DNA from: an uncultured Methanolobus sp.
GTDB lineage: Archaea; Halobacteriota; Methanosarcinia; Methanosarcinales; Methanosarcinaceae
Reading direction: 5' to 3'
Length of the DNA stretch: 64,000 nt
Assembly (NCBI RefSeq): GCF_963667555.1
Contig: NZ_OY763421.1
Coordinates: 1,567,562 to 1,631,561, forward strand
Positions 1 through 8,919 of this stretch are shown here, piece after piece. Position 1 is the first letter of the stretch. Every line of letters begins with the position of its first letter. Position numbers and translations under genes: made by a program. Under the pieces are notes generated by a model. The model was not told the DNA's origin. It was given only the letters and a program-made list of their open reading frames with translations, and did not search any database.

Positions 1-1645
1 TGATTATTGTATTCCCATTAAGATATGCATCCCTCTGGGCATCGGAAAGCTGATCATATATAACTTCAATTTCCTCCGAGCTGCCCGGTATCTCACCGGA
101 ATTTGCGGCTTTTACAAGATCGACAATACTTGAAGAATCCTGTATGTGACTTCTTCCGGCAACTTCGTGTTCTGTGAATTCATCGATCCATTCCAGAAGT
201 TCAGGGTCAGCGTTGTCATCTGTTTTTATGATGAGGTTTAGCTGGTCTTCTCCACCGAGGATCTCACCCATGTGTTTTAGCTCAAGAAGAGCAGGCATGT
301 CCTGTGGAACGAATGTCTCAGTATCTGTCTGGATACCCACCAGATTATCTGCGTAAAGACCGCCAACACACAGCAAACCTGCAATAGAAAGTATAAGGAT
401 CGGATTCTTCATTGAGAATGTTGAAATTCCTTTCAATGCCTTTTCAAGGAAATCCGGCTCGTGGTCCTCATCAATTAAAACCGCAGCATGAGTTGCGGGC
501 TTTGATGAGTTCTTTTTCAAACCAAGTTTGCCAAGTATATTCCATTTGGATATTTTGTCGAATCCATAGAGCACAGTTACTCCCAGGAACAGAGAGGAAA
601 GGAAACACATCAAAATTCCTATCATGAGAAGTTTTCCGAAATCCTGTATCATTGGAACTGTGGATGTGAACAATGAGAAGAATCCAAGAGCAGTGATGAT
701 AAGTGCTATCAATACCGCAGGACCGGTATGTTTGATAGTATCAATGACAGCTTCTTCATCGGTCTCGCCACGTGCAAGTTCTTCTTCTATCCTGTTGTGG
801 AACTGAATGGCATAATCTATACCAAGTCCTATCAGAACAGGGAAAGCCGACATGGATACCATTGACATTGGAATATCAAGGAAGCCCATTGCTCCGAAAG
901 TGAATATAATTCCTACCAGTACTATGGGAAGAGGGAGCAGTCTCCATCTTACATGTTTGAACACCAGATATAATACTACTACCATCAGAAGAATTGACAG
1001 CAACAGAAGTATACCCATACTTGTGTTCATCTCTTCATTCATGGCAATACTAAAAGCAGGATTCCCGGTTACAATTACATTATAATCAGCAGGGAAATTT
1101 GCAAGCTCGATGGAAGTTTCTGTTTCCCTGAGAATCTCTTCCTGGGTAGAATCCGATGCAGTACCTTCTATGACTACTGACATGATGGCATGTGTTTCAT
1201 CGGGCATGAGTGCACTGGGCATGGAGTGATCAATTATCCCGTCGATAGTTTGCTGATCGTCAGGAATTGTACTTCTGCCTGTCATCTGATAATTAACTTC
1301 TTTTATAACAGTCGACGGCGAAGTTACTTCCACAACACCGGGTATGTTCTGAATTGACATGTATGCCCTGTCAAGTGCTTTCAGAAGATCCGGATCTGTA
1401 ACATCACTACCTTCAACCATTACAACAATTGACTCAGTTCCAAAAAGATTCAGGTACAGGTGATCATAGTCCTGATACAGCTTTGAATTCTTATCGACAA
1501 AGGTATCCGTGCCTGAAGCCATCCCGATTAACTGAGCACCCTGAAAAGAGATAATTATCAGAAGTAGTGCTATCATTATGATTGGAACGGTATTGTCCTC
1601 TACGAAAACACCCAGCTTTTGAAAGATGTTTTTTATGATAAACAC
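1..1645 (-). CDS. RND/MMPL-family exporter, N-terminal part (runs off window)
   Basis: The frame is open to the left window edge, so only about 548 N-terminal residues are present of a family usually 700-850 long. A first membrane helix lies at about residues 15-38. A large extracytoplasmic loop follows to about 210, then a block of five hydrophobic segments (about 215-370) containing GLGIDYAIQFHNR, the GxDY-type motif of RND and SSD-like transporters. A seventh helix begins near 405. This is the hydrophobe/amphiphile efflux (HAE3, MMPL) layout, common in methanogens. Such proteins use ion gradients to move lipids, hopanoid-like molecules or drugs; the substrate cannot be read from sequence. 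The start is uncertain: the GTG at 1643-1645 overlaps its AAGGAG ribosome site, and no in-frame ATG exists upstream. A non-standard codon just downstream is possible. Confidence 0.85.
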   Translation of the reverse strand, partial: MFIIKNIFQKLGVFVEDNTVPIIMIALLLIIISFQGAQLIGMASGTDTFVDKNSKLYQDYDHLYLNLFGTESIVVMVEGSDVTDPDLLKALDRAYMSIQNIPGVVEVTSPSTVIKEVNYQMTGRSTIPDDQQTIDGIIDHSMPSALMPDETHAIMSVVIEGTASDSTQEEILRETETSIELANFPADYNVIVTGNPAFSIAMNEEMNTSMGILLLLSILLMVVVLYLVFKHVRWRLLPLPIVLVGIIFTFGAMGFLDIPMSMVSMSAFPVLIGLGIDYAIQFHNRIEEELARGETDEEAVIDTIKHTGPAVLIALIITALGFFSLFTSTVPMIQDFGKLLMIGILMCFLSSLFLGVTVLYGFDKISKWNILGKLGLKKNSSKPATHAAVLIDEDHEPDFLEKALKGISTFSMKNPILILSIAGLLCVGGLYADNLVGIQTDTETFVPQDMPALLELKHMGEILGGEDQLNLIIKTDDNADPELLEWIDEFTEHEVAGRSHIQDSSSIVDLVKAANSGEIPGSSEEIEVIYDQLSDAQRDAYLNGNTII

Positions 1646-2166
1646 TCCTTGTGATTTATTATTATTACAAAAAAACTCCGTGAGAGTTGTTTTAACATGA
1701 CGATAAATAGTCTGTTTTATATATAAGGATTTTACCCTTTAATAAACTGGTGAGCAGTGTTTTTTGTTGAAATATTCTACAACGGCATGCATAACTAGTC
1801 CATTTTTGTAAACATAAAACAGGGTTGAGACATCCTTGGAAGGATGCCTCGTTGGGGGTTGGATAGGGTGGTACTAACATACACGCATTGCGTGCTGTTG
1901 ATGGTACACAAAAGTAGTACAGCATTATTAGTTAATAAACCTTGCGATAAATAGACAGAAAAGAGTTTTTATTATTAGTACTAGCGCATTAATGCACGCA
2001 TTTGTGCAATATAATAATGAGCTTAATATTAAACGAAACTAAATTGGAAACAAGAGAGCTTTTTGCAGAAGAGGTAAGGGAGAAAAAGCAACTATTGTAT
2101 ATACAGTTGCATATATAACGATTTCACTCTTAAAAAAACATAGTACCAGTTTCATTGAAACAAAAT
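1646..2166. other. Gene-free region with foldable element
   Basis: There is no convincing gene in these 520 bases. At 1827-1850 lies a hairpin with a 7-bp CATCCTT/AAGGATG core and an outer GAG/CTC. At 1871-1920 a GTACTA/TAGTAC stem encloses a second hairpin, CACGC-ATT-GCGTG (1882-1894). The right half (1930-2166) is AT-rich spacer. The region could be an untranslated structured RNA, the leader of the exporter gene on the minus strand, or a remnant of a mobile element. The sequence does not decide between these. Confidence 0.4.
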
Positions 2167-2370
2167 TCAATCTTGAGTGGCATAACTATTCCTGGAAGAT
2201 ACTTTCAAACCACGATCAGAACGATCATCTTCCATTAGTGAATTCAGATCGATCTTATTTTCCTGAATCCAGTTGTTATCAAGGCATTTTACAGAAATGT
2301 CCTCAATATGGGCCTTTAATATATCAACTGAAGATCCGGTTTTAGGTATAGTATTTGTTTTTTGTTTCAT
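2167..2370 (-). CDS. Small orphan protein, 67 aa, function unknown
   Basis: I do not recognise this protein. It is hydrophilic and has no membrane segment, cysteine motif or signal peptide. It starts with ATG preceded by AAAAGGTG and a 7-base spacer, a typical methanogen ribosome site, and this is the main reason to take it as real. It lies on the minus strand, divergent from the TrmB-type regulator, with about 180 bp between them that must hold both promoters. Divergence makes regulation by the TrmB-type protein possible, but nothing more supports that. The composition (Asp, Ser, Asn, Lys) is ordinary for a small archaeal cytoplasmic protein. Confidence 0.5.
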   Translation of the reverse strand: MKQKTNTIPKTGSSVDILKAHIEDISVKCLDNNWIQENKIDLNSLMEDDRSDRGLKVSSRNSYATQD

Positions 2371-2500
2371 TTTGAAACACCTTTTAATGAATAATTGACT
2401 GTTACAAATACATGACTATGTATCGTCAAGTAAGACTACCATTATATAAGATATAAATCTTCCCAGTAAAAACATCTTTATAGTTGTTTTAACAAAGAAA

Positions 2501-2510
2501 TTATAAATAT
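2501..2510 (+). promoter_or_regulatory. TATA box of TrmB-type regulator gene
   Basis: TTATAAATAT lies 38-47 bp before the ATG at 2548, implying a start of transcription near 2532 and a leader of about 15 nt. That leader contains GTGAT three bases before the ATG, which matches the archaeal anti-Shine-Dalgarno sequence. Confidence 0.55.
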
Positions 2511-2547
2511 ACAGCTTTCAAACCCAGCAACTATAAAACGTGATACT

Positions 2548-3399
2548 ATGGACTATGAAGGATCATTAAGAGACCTGGGGCTTACTAAATACGAAGCCTC
2601 TGCATACTCAACGCTACTAAGAGAAGGAGTTACCGGAGCACAGGAACTGTCACGCAGATCAGACATCCCGGTTGGGAAGATCTACGAAGTTCTCTCAAAC
2701 CTCAACAATATGGGACTGGTTGAATTCCAGAGATCAAGACCCAGAAAATACAGGGCCGTTAAACCTTCCATTGCCCTGAACAATCTTTACGCCAAAAAAG
2801 AAGAAGAAACAAAGAATGAGCTGGATAACTTCAAACTGAAAGTATCAGAACTTGAATCCAGATTCTCCGACATAGCACAACCAGATCATACTGAGATCCA
2901 GTTCTGGGCTACTTCTATCGGAGAAGAAGACATCATTAAGAATATTAAGAACATGCTTGATGAAGTTGAAAACGAGATATTGCACGTAAAACCAACAAAA
3001 ATGTCAGATATGATCCGCAAGGACAAACATATCGACCCTAATAGATTTATGCCCACGGTCATCGATGAATTTGTCAAGGCTGCGAAAAAAGGTGTAAAGA
3101 TAAAAATAATCTTTCCGGAAGAAGTCCTTATCTGCCTGATGAAGGACAGATTTGCACATATAAAAGACCCGCAGGACAGGGAAATAATCAAAAATAATAT
3201 CGATGCAAAAGTCCTTAATTGCGATTATGATTTCAGGCTTGTGGACGAATACATAACACACATCCCGATTCCTGACCCAGTCGATCCAAATAATATGTTC
3301 GGGGAACTGAAGATATACGATAAAGAATATGCACAGAAGTTAAAAGATAAGTTTGAAGAACTCTGGGCCAAAGGAAAAAAGATGGATTTTAACTTTTAA
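2548..3399 (+). CDS. TrmB-family transcriptional regulator
   Basis: This 283-residue cytoplasmic DNA-binding protein has an N-terminal winged helix-turn-helix at about residues 8-72. The segments LGLTKYEASAYSTLL and IPVGKIYEVLSNLNNMGLV are classic TrmB helices. A short coiled coil follows (about 80-110), then a C-terminal sensor domain of the TrmB type (about 120-280), as in the sugar regulators TrmB/TrmBL and many methanogen paralogs. Effector and targets are not visible. The gene stands alone, divergent from the small ORF ending at 2167 and convergent with clpB. Family assignment is secure; the pathway it controls is unknown. Confidence 0.88.
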   Translation: MDYEGSLRDLGLTKYEASAYSTLLREGVTGAQELSRRSDIPVGKIYEVLSNLNNMGLVEFQRSRPRKYRAVKPSIALNNLYAKKEEETKNELDNFKLKVSELESRFSDIAQPDHTEIQFWATSIGEEDIIKNIKNMLDEVENEILHVKPTKMSDMIRKDKHIDPNRFMPTVIDEFVKAAKKGVKIKIIFPEEVLICLMKDRFAHIKDPQDREIIKNNIDAKVLNCDYDFRLVDEYITHIPIPDPVDPNNMFGELKIYDKEYAQKLKDKFEELWAKGKKMDFNF

Positions 3400-3445
3400 T
3401 GTCAAAAAACAAAGACATAGTTAATCAATACTCATTGAACTGCCT

Positions 3446-3482
3446 AAAAAAAGAAAAATCATCGGTTGCTGTTTAGCAACCG
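3446..3482 (-). terminator. Terminator of clpB
   Basis: On the minus strand a 7-bp hairpin (CGGTTGC/GCAACCG, 6-base loop, 3463-3482) is followed by a T-rich tract complementary to the A-run at 3446-3457. It sits 30 bp after the clpB stop codon and before the end of the convergent regulator gene. Confidence 0.6.
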
Positions 3483-3511
3483 AAATACAGTTTTAATGAC
3501 TTGTCGCTGTC

Positions 3512-6127
3512 TTACTCAGCAGACCGAACATCCACAGTAAGCTCTGCACCGTTACTGTCAACAAATACTGTTGAACCTTCCGGAACCTCGCCTGCAACGA
3601 TGAGCTTAGCGATCCTTGTTTCAACCTCATTCTGAATAACCCTCTTAAGCGGCCTTGCACCAAAGGTTTCGCTGTATCCTGCCTTTGAGAGATAGGCCTT
3701 TGCAGCATCTGTAAGTTCAAGACTGATACGCTTGTCCTTGAGCCTCTCTACAAGATCAGCTGCCTTAATATCAACAATCCTGACAAGCTCTTCAGGCTTA
3801 AGTGCATGGAAGAGAGCAATCTCATCAACACGGTTAAGGAACTCCGGCCTGAAATACTTTCCAAGCTCTGTCATTGCACGCATCTGCAGTATATTGTAAT
3901 CAACATCCTGCGCATCCTCATCGGACCTCAGGACTTCTGTAAGATCACCTGCGAAGATGTTGGATGTCATGATTATCAGCGTGTTCTTGAAGTCCACAGT
4001 CCTGCCCTTGGAATCTGTCAGGCGACCATCGTCAAGTATCTGCAGCATGACGTTGAACACATCAGGATGCGCCTTTTCGATCTCATCGAAGAGTACAACA
4101 GAATATGGTCTCCTGCGTACAGCCTCTGTAAGCTGTCCGCCCTCATCATGTCCGATATATCCTGGCGGTGCACCTATCATCCTTGAAACTGTATGCTTTT
4201 CCATGTACTCGGACATGTCAATACGCACCATGTTGTTCTCATCATCGAATAACTCGGCTGCAAGAGCCTTTACAAGCTCGGTCTTACCAACACCGGTCGG
4301 ACCAAGGAAGATAAAACTTCCAATCGGACGTCTCGGATCCTTGATACCTGCGTAGTTACGTATCACTGCATCAGCAACAGCCCTGACGGCTTCACTCTGG
4401 CCGATGATACGGTTGTGAAGGTTGTCCTCAAAGTGCACAAGCTTCTCACGCTGGCCTTCCATGAGCTTTGTTACAGGAATGTGAGTCCACTGGCTGACAA
4501 CATCGGCAATATCCTCTTCACCGACCTCTTCATTCAGAAGCATCTCGCCCTGCATATCCTGAAGCAGCTTTTCCTCTTCCGCATACTGGTGTTGCAGTGG
4601 AATGAGTGTTCCGTACTTCAGCCTGGATGCAAGTTCAAGGTTGTTATCGTTCTCGGCAAGTTCAAACTGGATCTTTGTATCCTCTATCTCCTGCTTCAGT
4701 GAACCAAGCTTTGAGATAGCTTCCTTCTCACGGTCCCATCTTGCTCTCATGGCATCGGATTCAGCCCTGATGTCTGCAAGTTCCTTCTCAAGGATTTCCA
4801 GACGATCCTTTGAAGCAGCATCCTTTTCCTTCTTCAGTGCCTCGCGCTCAATTTCAAGCTGCATGATCTTTCGATCTGCCTCATCAAGTTCTGCAGGCTT
4901 GCTGTCAATTGCAGTTCTCTTCTTGGCAGCTGCCTCGTCCACAAGGTCAATTGCCTTATCAGGCAGGAACCTGTCTGCAATGTAACGGTGACTCATTATT
5001 GCAGCAGCTACAAGTGAGGAGTCCTTAAGACGTACACCATGGTGGACCTCATACTTCTCCTTCAGTCCACGAAGGATAGATATAGTATCCTCTACCGTTG
5101 GCTCCTCAACGAATACCGGCAGGAACCTGCGTTCAAGTGCTGCATCCTTTTCGATGTACTTACGGTATTCATCTACTGTTGTAGCACCGATACAATGCAG
5201 TTCACCACGGGCAAGCATTGGCTTGAGAAGGTTTCCTGCATCCATTGCACCTTCTGTAGCACCTGCACCTACAATGGTGTGGATCTCATCGATGAAGAGA
5301 ATGATCTGCCCCTCAGAGTCTGCGACTTCCTTTAGCACGGCCTTGAGCCTTTCTTCGAATTCGCCGCGGAACTTGGCACCAGCTATCAATGCACCCATAT
5401 CAAGGGCAATGATACGCTTTTCCTTCATGGCATCAGGAACATCCTTCTTGGCAATACGCTGTGCAAGACCCTCGACAATTGCAGTCTTACCTACACCAGC
5501 CTCACCAATAAGCACAGGATTGTTCTTTCTGCGGCGTGAAAGGATCTCAATTGAATGCCTTATTTCCTGGTCCCTTCCAATTACAGGGTCAAGCTTACCC
5601 TGTGATGCAAGTTCTGTGAAATCAATTCCGTACTTCTTCAGTGGTTCCATTGTGTCTTCCGGATTTTCCGAGGTAATTCTTCTATTCCCCCTTACCTGCT
5701 TTATTGCTTCAAGGATTCTGGCACGTGTTACGCCTTCGCTTGCAAGTATCTTGCCACACTGACTGTCCTTTTCTTCCACCATGGCAAGCAGGAGATGCTC
5801 GACACTCACGTATTCATCTTTCATCTTGCCTGCTTCCTGTGAAGCTGCATCAAGGACACGCCTCATGGTCTGGGTCATGTAGACCTGATCCCCTCCCGGA
5901 CCTGAGACCTGTGGCAGGTTTGCAAGCTGGGCTTCAACTTTTTCCTTTACGCGGTCTACCGGTACTTCTATATTCTGAAGTAAGGTTGTTACCAGTCCTC
6001 CGCTCTGCTCCAGCAGTGCAAGCAACATGTGCTCGCAGTCTATCTGCTGGTTTCTGTATCTTGCAGCAATTGTACTTGAGCCCTGGATTGCTTCCTGGGC
6101 TTTTTGTGTGAAACGGTTAAGATCCAT
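3512..6127 (-). CDS. clpB: ATP-dependent chaperone ClpB
   Basis: This is a complete Hsp100 disaggregase of 871 residues, the usual length. Order: an N-terminal Clp repeat domain (about 1-145), AAA+ module 1 with Walker [10 protein letters not shown] near residue 206 and Walker B FIDEIH, and the long coiled-coil middle domain (about 410-520) that recruits Hsp70. AAA+ module 2 follows, with Walker [10 protein letters not shown] near 607, pore loop motif [11 protein letters not shown] and an [10 protein letters not shown] sensor region. It extracts proteins from aggregates together with DnaK/DnaJ/GrpE. The start at 6127 (MDLNRFT) is chosen over the longer frame to 6160 because GGGGAG lies nine bases before it. 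Methanosarcinaceae are thought to have acquired ClpB from bacteria. The gene is divergent from a winged-helix regulator gene, across a 313-bp spacer. Confidence 0.97.
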   Translation of the reverse strand: MDLNRFTQKAQEAIQGSSTIAARYRNQQIDCEHMLLALLEQSGGLVTTLLQNIEVPVDRVKEKVEAQLANLPQVSGPGGDQVYMTQTMRRVLDAASQEAGKMKDEYVSVEHLLLAMVEEKDSQCGKILASEGVTRARILEAIKQVRGNRRITSENPEDTMEPLKKYGIDFTELASQGKLDPVIGRDQEIRHSIEILSRRRKNNPVLIGEAGVGKTAIVEGLAQRIAKKDVPDAMKEKRIIALDMGALIAGAKFRGEFEERLKAVLKEVADSEGQIILFIDEIHTIVGAGATEGAMDAGNLLKPMLARGELHCIGATTVDEYRKYIEKDAALERRFLPVFVEEPTVEDTISILRGLKEKYEVHHGVRLKDSSLVAAAIMSHRYIADRFLPDKAIDLVDEAAAKKRTAIDSKPAELDEADRKIMQLEIEREALKKEKDAASKDRLEILEKELADIRAESDAMRARWDREKEAISKLGSLKQEIEDTKIQFELAENDNNLELASRLKYGTLIPLQHQYAEEEKLLQDMQGEMLLNEEVGEEDIADVVSQWTHIPVTKLMEGQREKLVHFEDNLHNRIIGQSEAVRAVADAVIRNYAGIKDPRRPIGSFIFLGPTGVGKTELVKALAAELFDDENNMVRIDMSEYMEKHTVSRMIGAPPGYIGHDEGGQLTEAVRRRPYSVVLFDEIEKAHPDVFNVMLQILDDGRLTDSKGRTVDFKNTLIIMTSNIFAGDLTEVLRSDEDAQDVDYNILQMRAMTELGKYFRPEFLNRVDEIALFHALKPEELVRIVDIKAADLVERLKDKRISLELTDAAKAYLSKAGYSETFGARPLKRVIQNEVETRIAKLIVAGEVPEGSTVFVDSNGAELTVDVRSAE

Positions 6128-6440
6128 AATTATAAACTCCCCGGGATTGACATTTCCCATTTATTATTTTTCAATTTTAGCCTTAAATCACTTTTGACAC
6201 TTGACACGTTTTTTAGGGGTCATGTCTGAACCCATCTATTCAATGAGTATCTTTTTGATTTTCACTAGATAATCGTAGTTTTGTAAGCTGACCGGAGTAA
6301 TTCCTGTCAACAGAGCAATTATATTGCGGAACTCCTATTTAAATCTTTTGCAAAAAATAGCTTTTTTATCGTTTTTATCGAAATGATATCGATTAAATAG
6401 AAGCAAACCTTATATACAGGTAGTTCAATAGAGTAATCCT
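6128..6440. promoter_or_regulatory. Divergent control region clpB / wHTH regulator
   Basis: This spacer holds promoters for both neighbours. On the plus strand, TATA-like CTTATATA (6409-6416) lies about 28 bp before the ATG at 6441, predicting a leaderless or nearly leaderless mRNA. Just upstream of it is an inverted repeat ATCGA-N7-TCGAT (6377-6393). On the minus strand, TTTAAATA (6336-6343) would place the clpB transcription start near 6312, giving a long leader of about 185 nt. Two adjacent copies of TTGACAC occupy 6194-6207 within that leader. All sites are read by eye. Confidence 0.5.
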
Positions 6441-6851
6441 ATGCCACAACAGATAATCCTGATAAATCTGGAAAAACCCAGGGAAAAGAAGCTTGAAGAA
6501 GATATTCGCTGGTTCTGTAACAGTTTCGGATTGTCTTCCGGAAGAGATACAGAAAACCTTGCTACACAGATAGTACTTGATCTTCTTCAACAACTGGCAG
6601 AAAATCAGGATAAGATATCCTCAGACATCATAGCCAGAAGTATTGAGGTCAACCAGTCCAGAGTGAACCATCACATCAGAAACCTGATCAACTCAGGCCT
6701 GATATACAGGGAAAAAAGAGGATTATACATCCGTGGCGGAAGTCTCAAAGCCGCCGTGCAGGAAATGAGAAAAGATTCCGATCGTATTTTTCAGGAACTA
6801 GAAGAAATAGCCGAGGAAATTGATGAACAGGTGGGTCTGAAGAACAGATAA
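6441..6851 (+). CDS. Winged-helix DNA-binding protein, possible stress regulator
   Basis: This 136-residue cytoplasmic protein has a helix-turn-helix core at about residues 40-105. The segment IARSIEVNQSRVNHHIRNL followed by GLIYREKRGLYIRGG is a recognition helix plus beta-wing of MarR/ArsR-like folds. The C-terminal 30 residues are acidic and helical (ELEEIAEEIDEQ), suiting a dimerisation helix. It diverges from clpB, and a palindrome lies directly upstream of its TATA box. Autoregulation and control of clpB are therefore reasonable inferences, not facts. No ligand-binding domain is visible. Confidence 0.75.
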   Translation: MPQQIILINLEKPREKKLEEDIRWFCNSFGLSSGRDTENLATQIVLDLLQQLAENQDKISSDIIARSIEVNQSRVNHHIRNLINSGLIYREKRGLYIRGGSLKAAVQEMRKDSDRIFQELEEIAEEIDEQVGLKNR

Positions 6852-7179
6852 ACATCTTCATATTTTTGTTTTATTCTGCAAAAACAACCTGAAAGCTAAA
6901 AACAATGTAACCATCCGCCGAAGGCGGCACATTCCTATGCTTCTGCACAGCAAAATTATTCATCGGATTATTACAGTCATGCCATAATTGTATAGAAGTC
7001 CTGTGAAGAACGTATCGTGCATATTTTTTTCAGCTTGTGGGAAAACGCCGGCTTCGCCGGACCCTCCGGGACGATTTAAGTTACTTGTACCCCCTAATCA
7101 GCATTAAACAAAGAAAAATGAAATCATACGCTAAATATAGCAGGTTCCTTCGCTTTCATCCTGAAAACTATTCCGGTTT
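6852..7179. repeat. Spacer with GC-rich hairpins
   Basis: This is a gene-free 328-bp spacer between convergent genes. It is AT-rich apart from small GC-rich palindromes: CCGCC-GAA-GGCGG (6915-6927), CCGGC-TTC-GCCGG (7048-7060) and CCGGA-CCC-TCCGG (7057-7069). The last two overlap in the shared CCGG, so only one can form at a time. They could be bidirectional terminators or members of a dispersed repeat. I see no coding sequence here. Confidence 0.5.
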
Positions 7180-8013
7180 TTACTCATGCCTGTCGTGTAC
7201 CCAGAAATCACCTTCAATGGTGTACTCCTTTTTCCAGATTGGAACATCTTCCTTAATGCGTTCAAGTGAATCGATCAGCGTCTGGAAAAGTTCCTGTCTG
7301 TGAGCTGCAGCCACAACTATGTAAACGATGTCCTCGCCTGACTTGATAAGTCCTGTTTTGTGATGAATGAGCACATCAATGATGTTGTCTTTTTGTTTCA
7401 TATCAAAGCATATCTGTTCAATGGCCCTGTCAGCAACACCTTCATACTTTTCAAAGTCGATAGCAGTCGTTTCTACATTGTCATTGATACGGCGGACAAT
7501 TCCAGTGAAGGTTGCTATACCACCTGAAAGACGAATATCAGAATTTGCTCGCACTTTTCTTATGAGAGAATCAAGAGTTACCCATTCGGGTTGATCAAGA
7601 ACCATCTGGACAAGAGGTTCGATATCCCAATCTCCTTTTTCAGGCAATTTTACAACAATATTGGACACCTCATCTGAAGCCTCGGGCTCACCAAGGAAGA
7701 TCTTTGGCAGATCACTGCTCTTCGCACCTTCCACAATTGCGAAGTCAGCACCACTGTCTGCCAGTGAATCCAATGCATTTTCAAGTGTAGGATTACGTTT
7801 TATTGTTACCAGTTCGGAATCCGTTATAGCCGCAACAACGTCAGCCCCTGCATCAAAATGCTTACCGGTATCAGTATCCTCCGGGTTGAAACGGTGATGG
7901 AGCATCTGTTTTACAGTGCCAACTTTCCCATGTTCGGAAAGTGCTCCGACAAGGCGAGTGACCAGAGTTGTTTTGCCTGAATTCTTATATCCTGCAACGC
8001 AAATGACTTTCAT
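7180..8013 (-). CDS. Fused MobB-MoaE molybdopterin protein
   Basis: This 277-residue protein joins two molybdenum-cofactor functions. Residues 1 to about 140 are a MobB-type P-loop GTPase (GYKNSGKTT at 8-16), which binds GTP and assists attachment of a guanine nucleotide to molybdopterin. Residues about 145-277 are MoaE, the catalytic subunit of molybdopterin synthase: GIVR, HHKTGLIKSGE, AAAHRQELF and PIWKKE are the family signatures, including the catalytic lysine region. In a methanogen the pterin dinucleotide serves formylmethanofuran and formate dehydrogenases. ACTTATAGA (8036-8044 on the complement) is about 27 bp before the start and no ribosome site is seen, so translation is probably leaderless. 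The partner MoaD is not in the window. Confidence 0.93.
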   Translation of the reverse strand: MKVICVAGYKNSGKTTLVTRLVGALSEHGKVGTVKQMLHHRFNPEDTDTGKHFDAGADVVAAITDSELVTIKRNPTLENALDSLADSGADFAIVEGAKSSDLPKIFLGEPEASDEVSNIVVKLPEKGDWDIEPLVQMVLDQPEWVTLDSLIRKVRANSDIRLSGGIATFTGIVRRINDNVETTAIDFEKYEGVADRAIEQICFDMKQKDNIIDVLIHHKTGLIKSGEDIVYIVVAAAHRQELFQTLIDSLERIKEDVPIWKKEYTIEGDFWVHDRHE

Positions 8014-8127
8014 ACAGGGAGTTATGCAGGTTCATTCTATAAGTACGCAGCGCGAACAGTATCCAGTCCACTCATAGTAACTATTTTTTAGATAATGGGT
8101 AAATTATAATAGAGTAATTACGATTAA

Positions 8128-8135
8128 TTTATATT
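8128..8135 (+). promoter_or_regulatory. TATA box of radC (leaderless)
   Basis: TTTATATT is centred 26 bp before the ATG at 8158, so transcription should begin at or next to the start codon. This argues against the in-frame TTG at 8137, which would lie upstream of the predicted transcript. Confidence 0.6.
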
Positions 8136-8157
8136 CTTGAATTTACTAGCCATTTCA

Positions 8158-8847
8158 ATGAGTGAGTACAAGATAAGTATCCATGACATGCCTATGGACG
8201 AAAGGCCCAGGGAAAGACTGCTGAAATACGGCCCGGAAGCACTCTCAAATGCAGAGCTGCTGGCGATAATCCTGAGAACAGGTTCACAGAAAGAGAATGT
8301 TATCAACATGTGCAGCCGTATTTTTTCAGAATACAATATCAAACAACTCAGCCAGGCCAACATCACAAATCTCACAAAGATACATGGCATTGGTGCTGCA
8401 AAGGCTGCACAGATAGCCGCTATCTTTGAACTTGCCCGCAAACTGGAAGGCTTCACCGATGATCCTAAAAGAAAGATAAGGTCACCTGCCGATGTATATT
8501 CAATCCTTTACCCCGGAATGCGGGAACATAAACGCGAAAGACTTGTGGCGCTTTTACTTGATACAAAAAACCAGGTCATACGTGAGGAACTAATCTCCAT
8601 AGGCAGCCTGAATGCCAATATAGTTCATCCCAGAGAGGTATTTAAGGTAGCACTCATGGAATCATGTGCTTCAGTCATTCTCTCACACAACCATCCGTCA
8701 GGGGATCCTACACCAAGCAGGGAAGATATTGCAGTTACAGAAAAACTTGTTGAAGGTGGGAAGCTGCTTGGAATCGATGTGCTGGACCATGTAGTTATTG
8801 GTGATGGCAGGTATGTCAGTTTGAAGGATGAAGGATATGTGAAGTAA
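8158..8847 (+). CDS. radC: RadC family protein (JAB/MPN metalloprotease-like)
   Basis: This 229-residue protein has an N-terminal helix-hairpin-helix-like UPF0758 region (about 1-95) with the GIGAAKAAQI hairpin. A C-terminal JAB/MPN domain (about 100-229) carries the zinc-binding signature SHNHPSGDPTPSREDI: two histidines and an aspartate, with the upstream glutamate expected near EEL. The family is common in bacteria, patchy in archaea, and of uncertain function despite the name. The start at 8158 is chosen from the promoter geometry. The gene is isolated: a convergent-strand gene precedes it divergently and an AT-rich orphan gene follows. Confidence 0.92.
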   Translation: MSEYKISIHDMPMDERPRERLLKYGPEALSNAELLAIILRTGSQKENVINMCSRIFSEYNIKQLSQANITNLTKIHGIGAAKAAQIAAIFELARKLEGFTDDPKRKIRSPADVYSILYPGMREHKRERLVALLLDTKNQVIREELISIGSLNANIVHPREVFKVALMESCASVILSHNHPSGDPTPSREDIAVTEKLVEGGKLLGIDVLDHVVIGDGRYVSLKDEGYVK

Positions 8848-8919
8848 TTTGAAAAAGTAAAGCTAATAGTGAATTGAACAAATCAAAAAATATATTATTC
8901 ATAAAAAAACCATACATGT

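Noticed and set aside
174..1085. Plus-strand ORFs opposite the exporter
   Set aside because: The minus-strand frame encodes a continuous RND transporter with recognisable motifs; these are antisense shadows.
1692..1925. 77-residue minus-strand ORF in the spacer upstream of the exporter
   Set aside because: Its composition is Cys/Pro-rich and irregular, there is no ribosome site, and it reads through the palindromes; more likely non-coding or a remnant.
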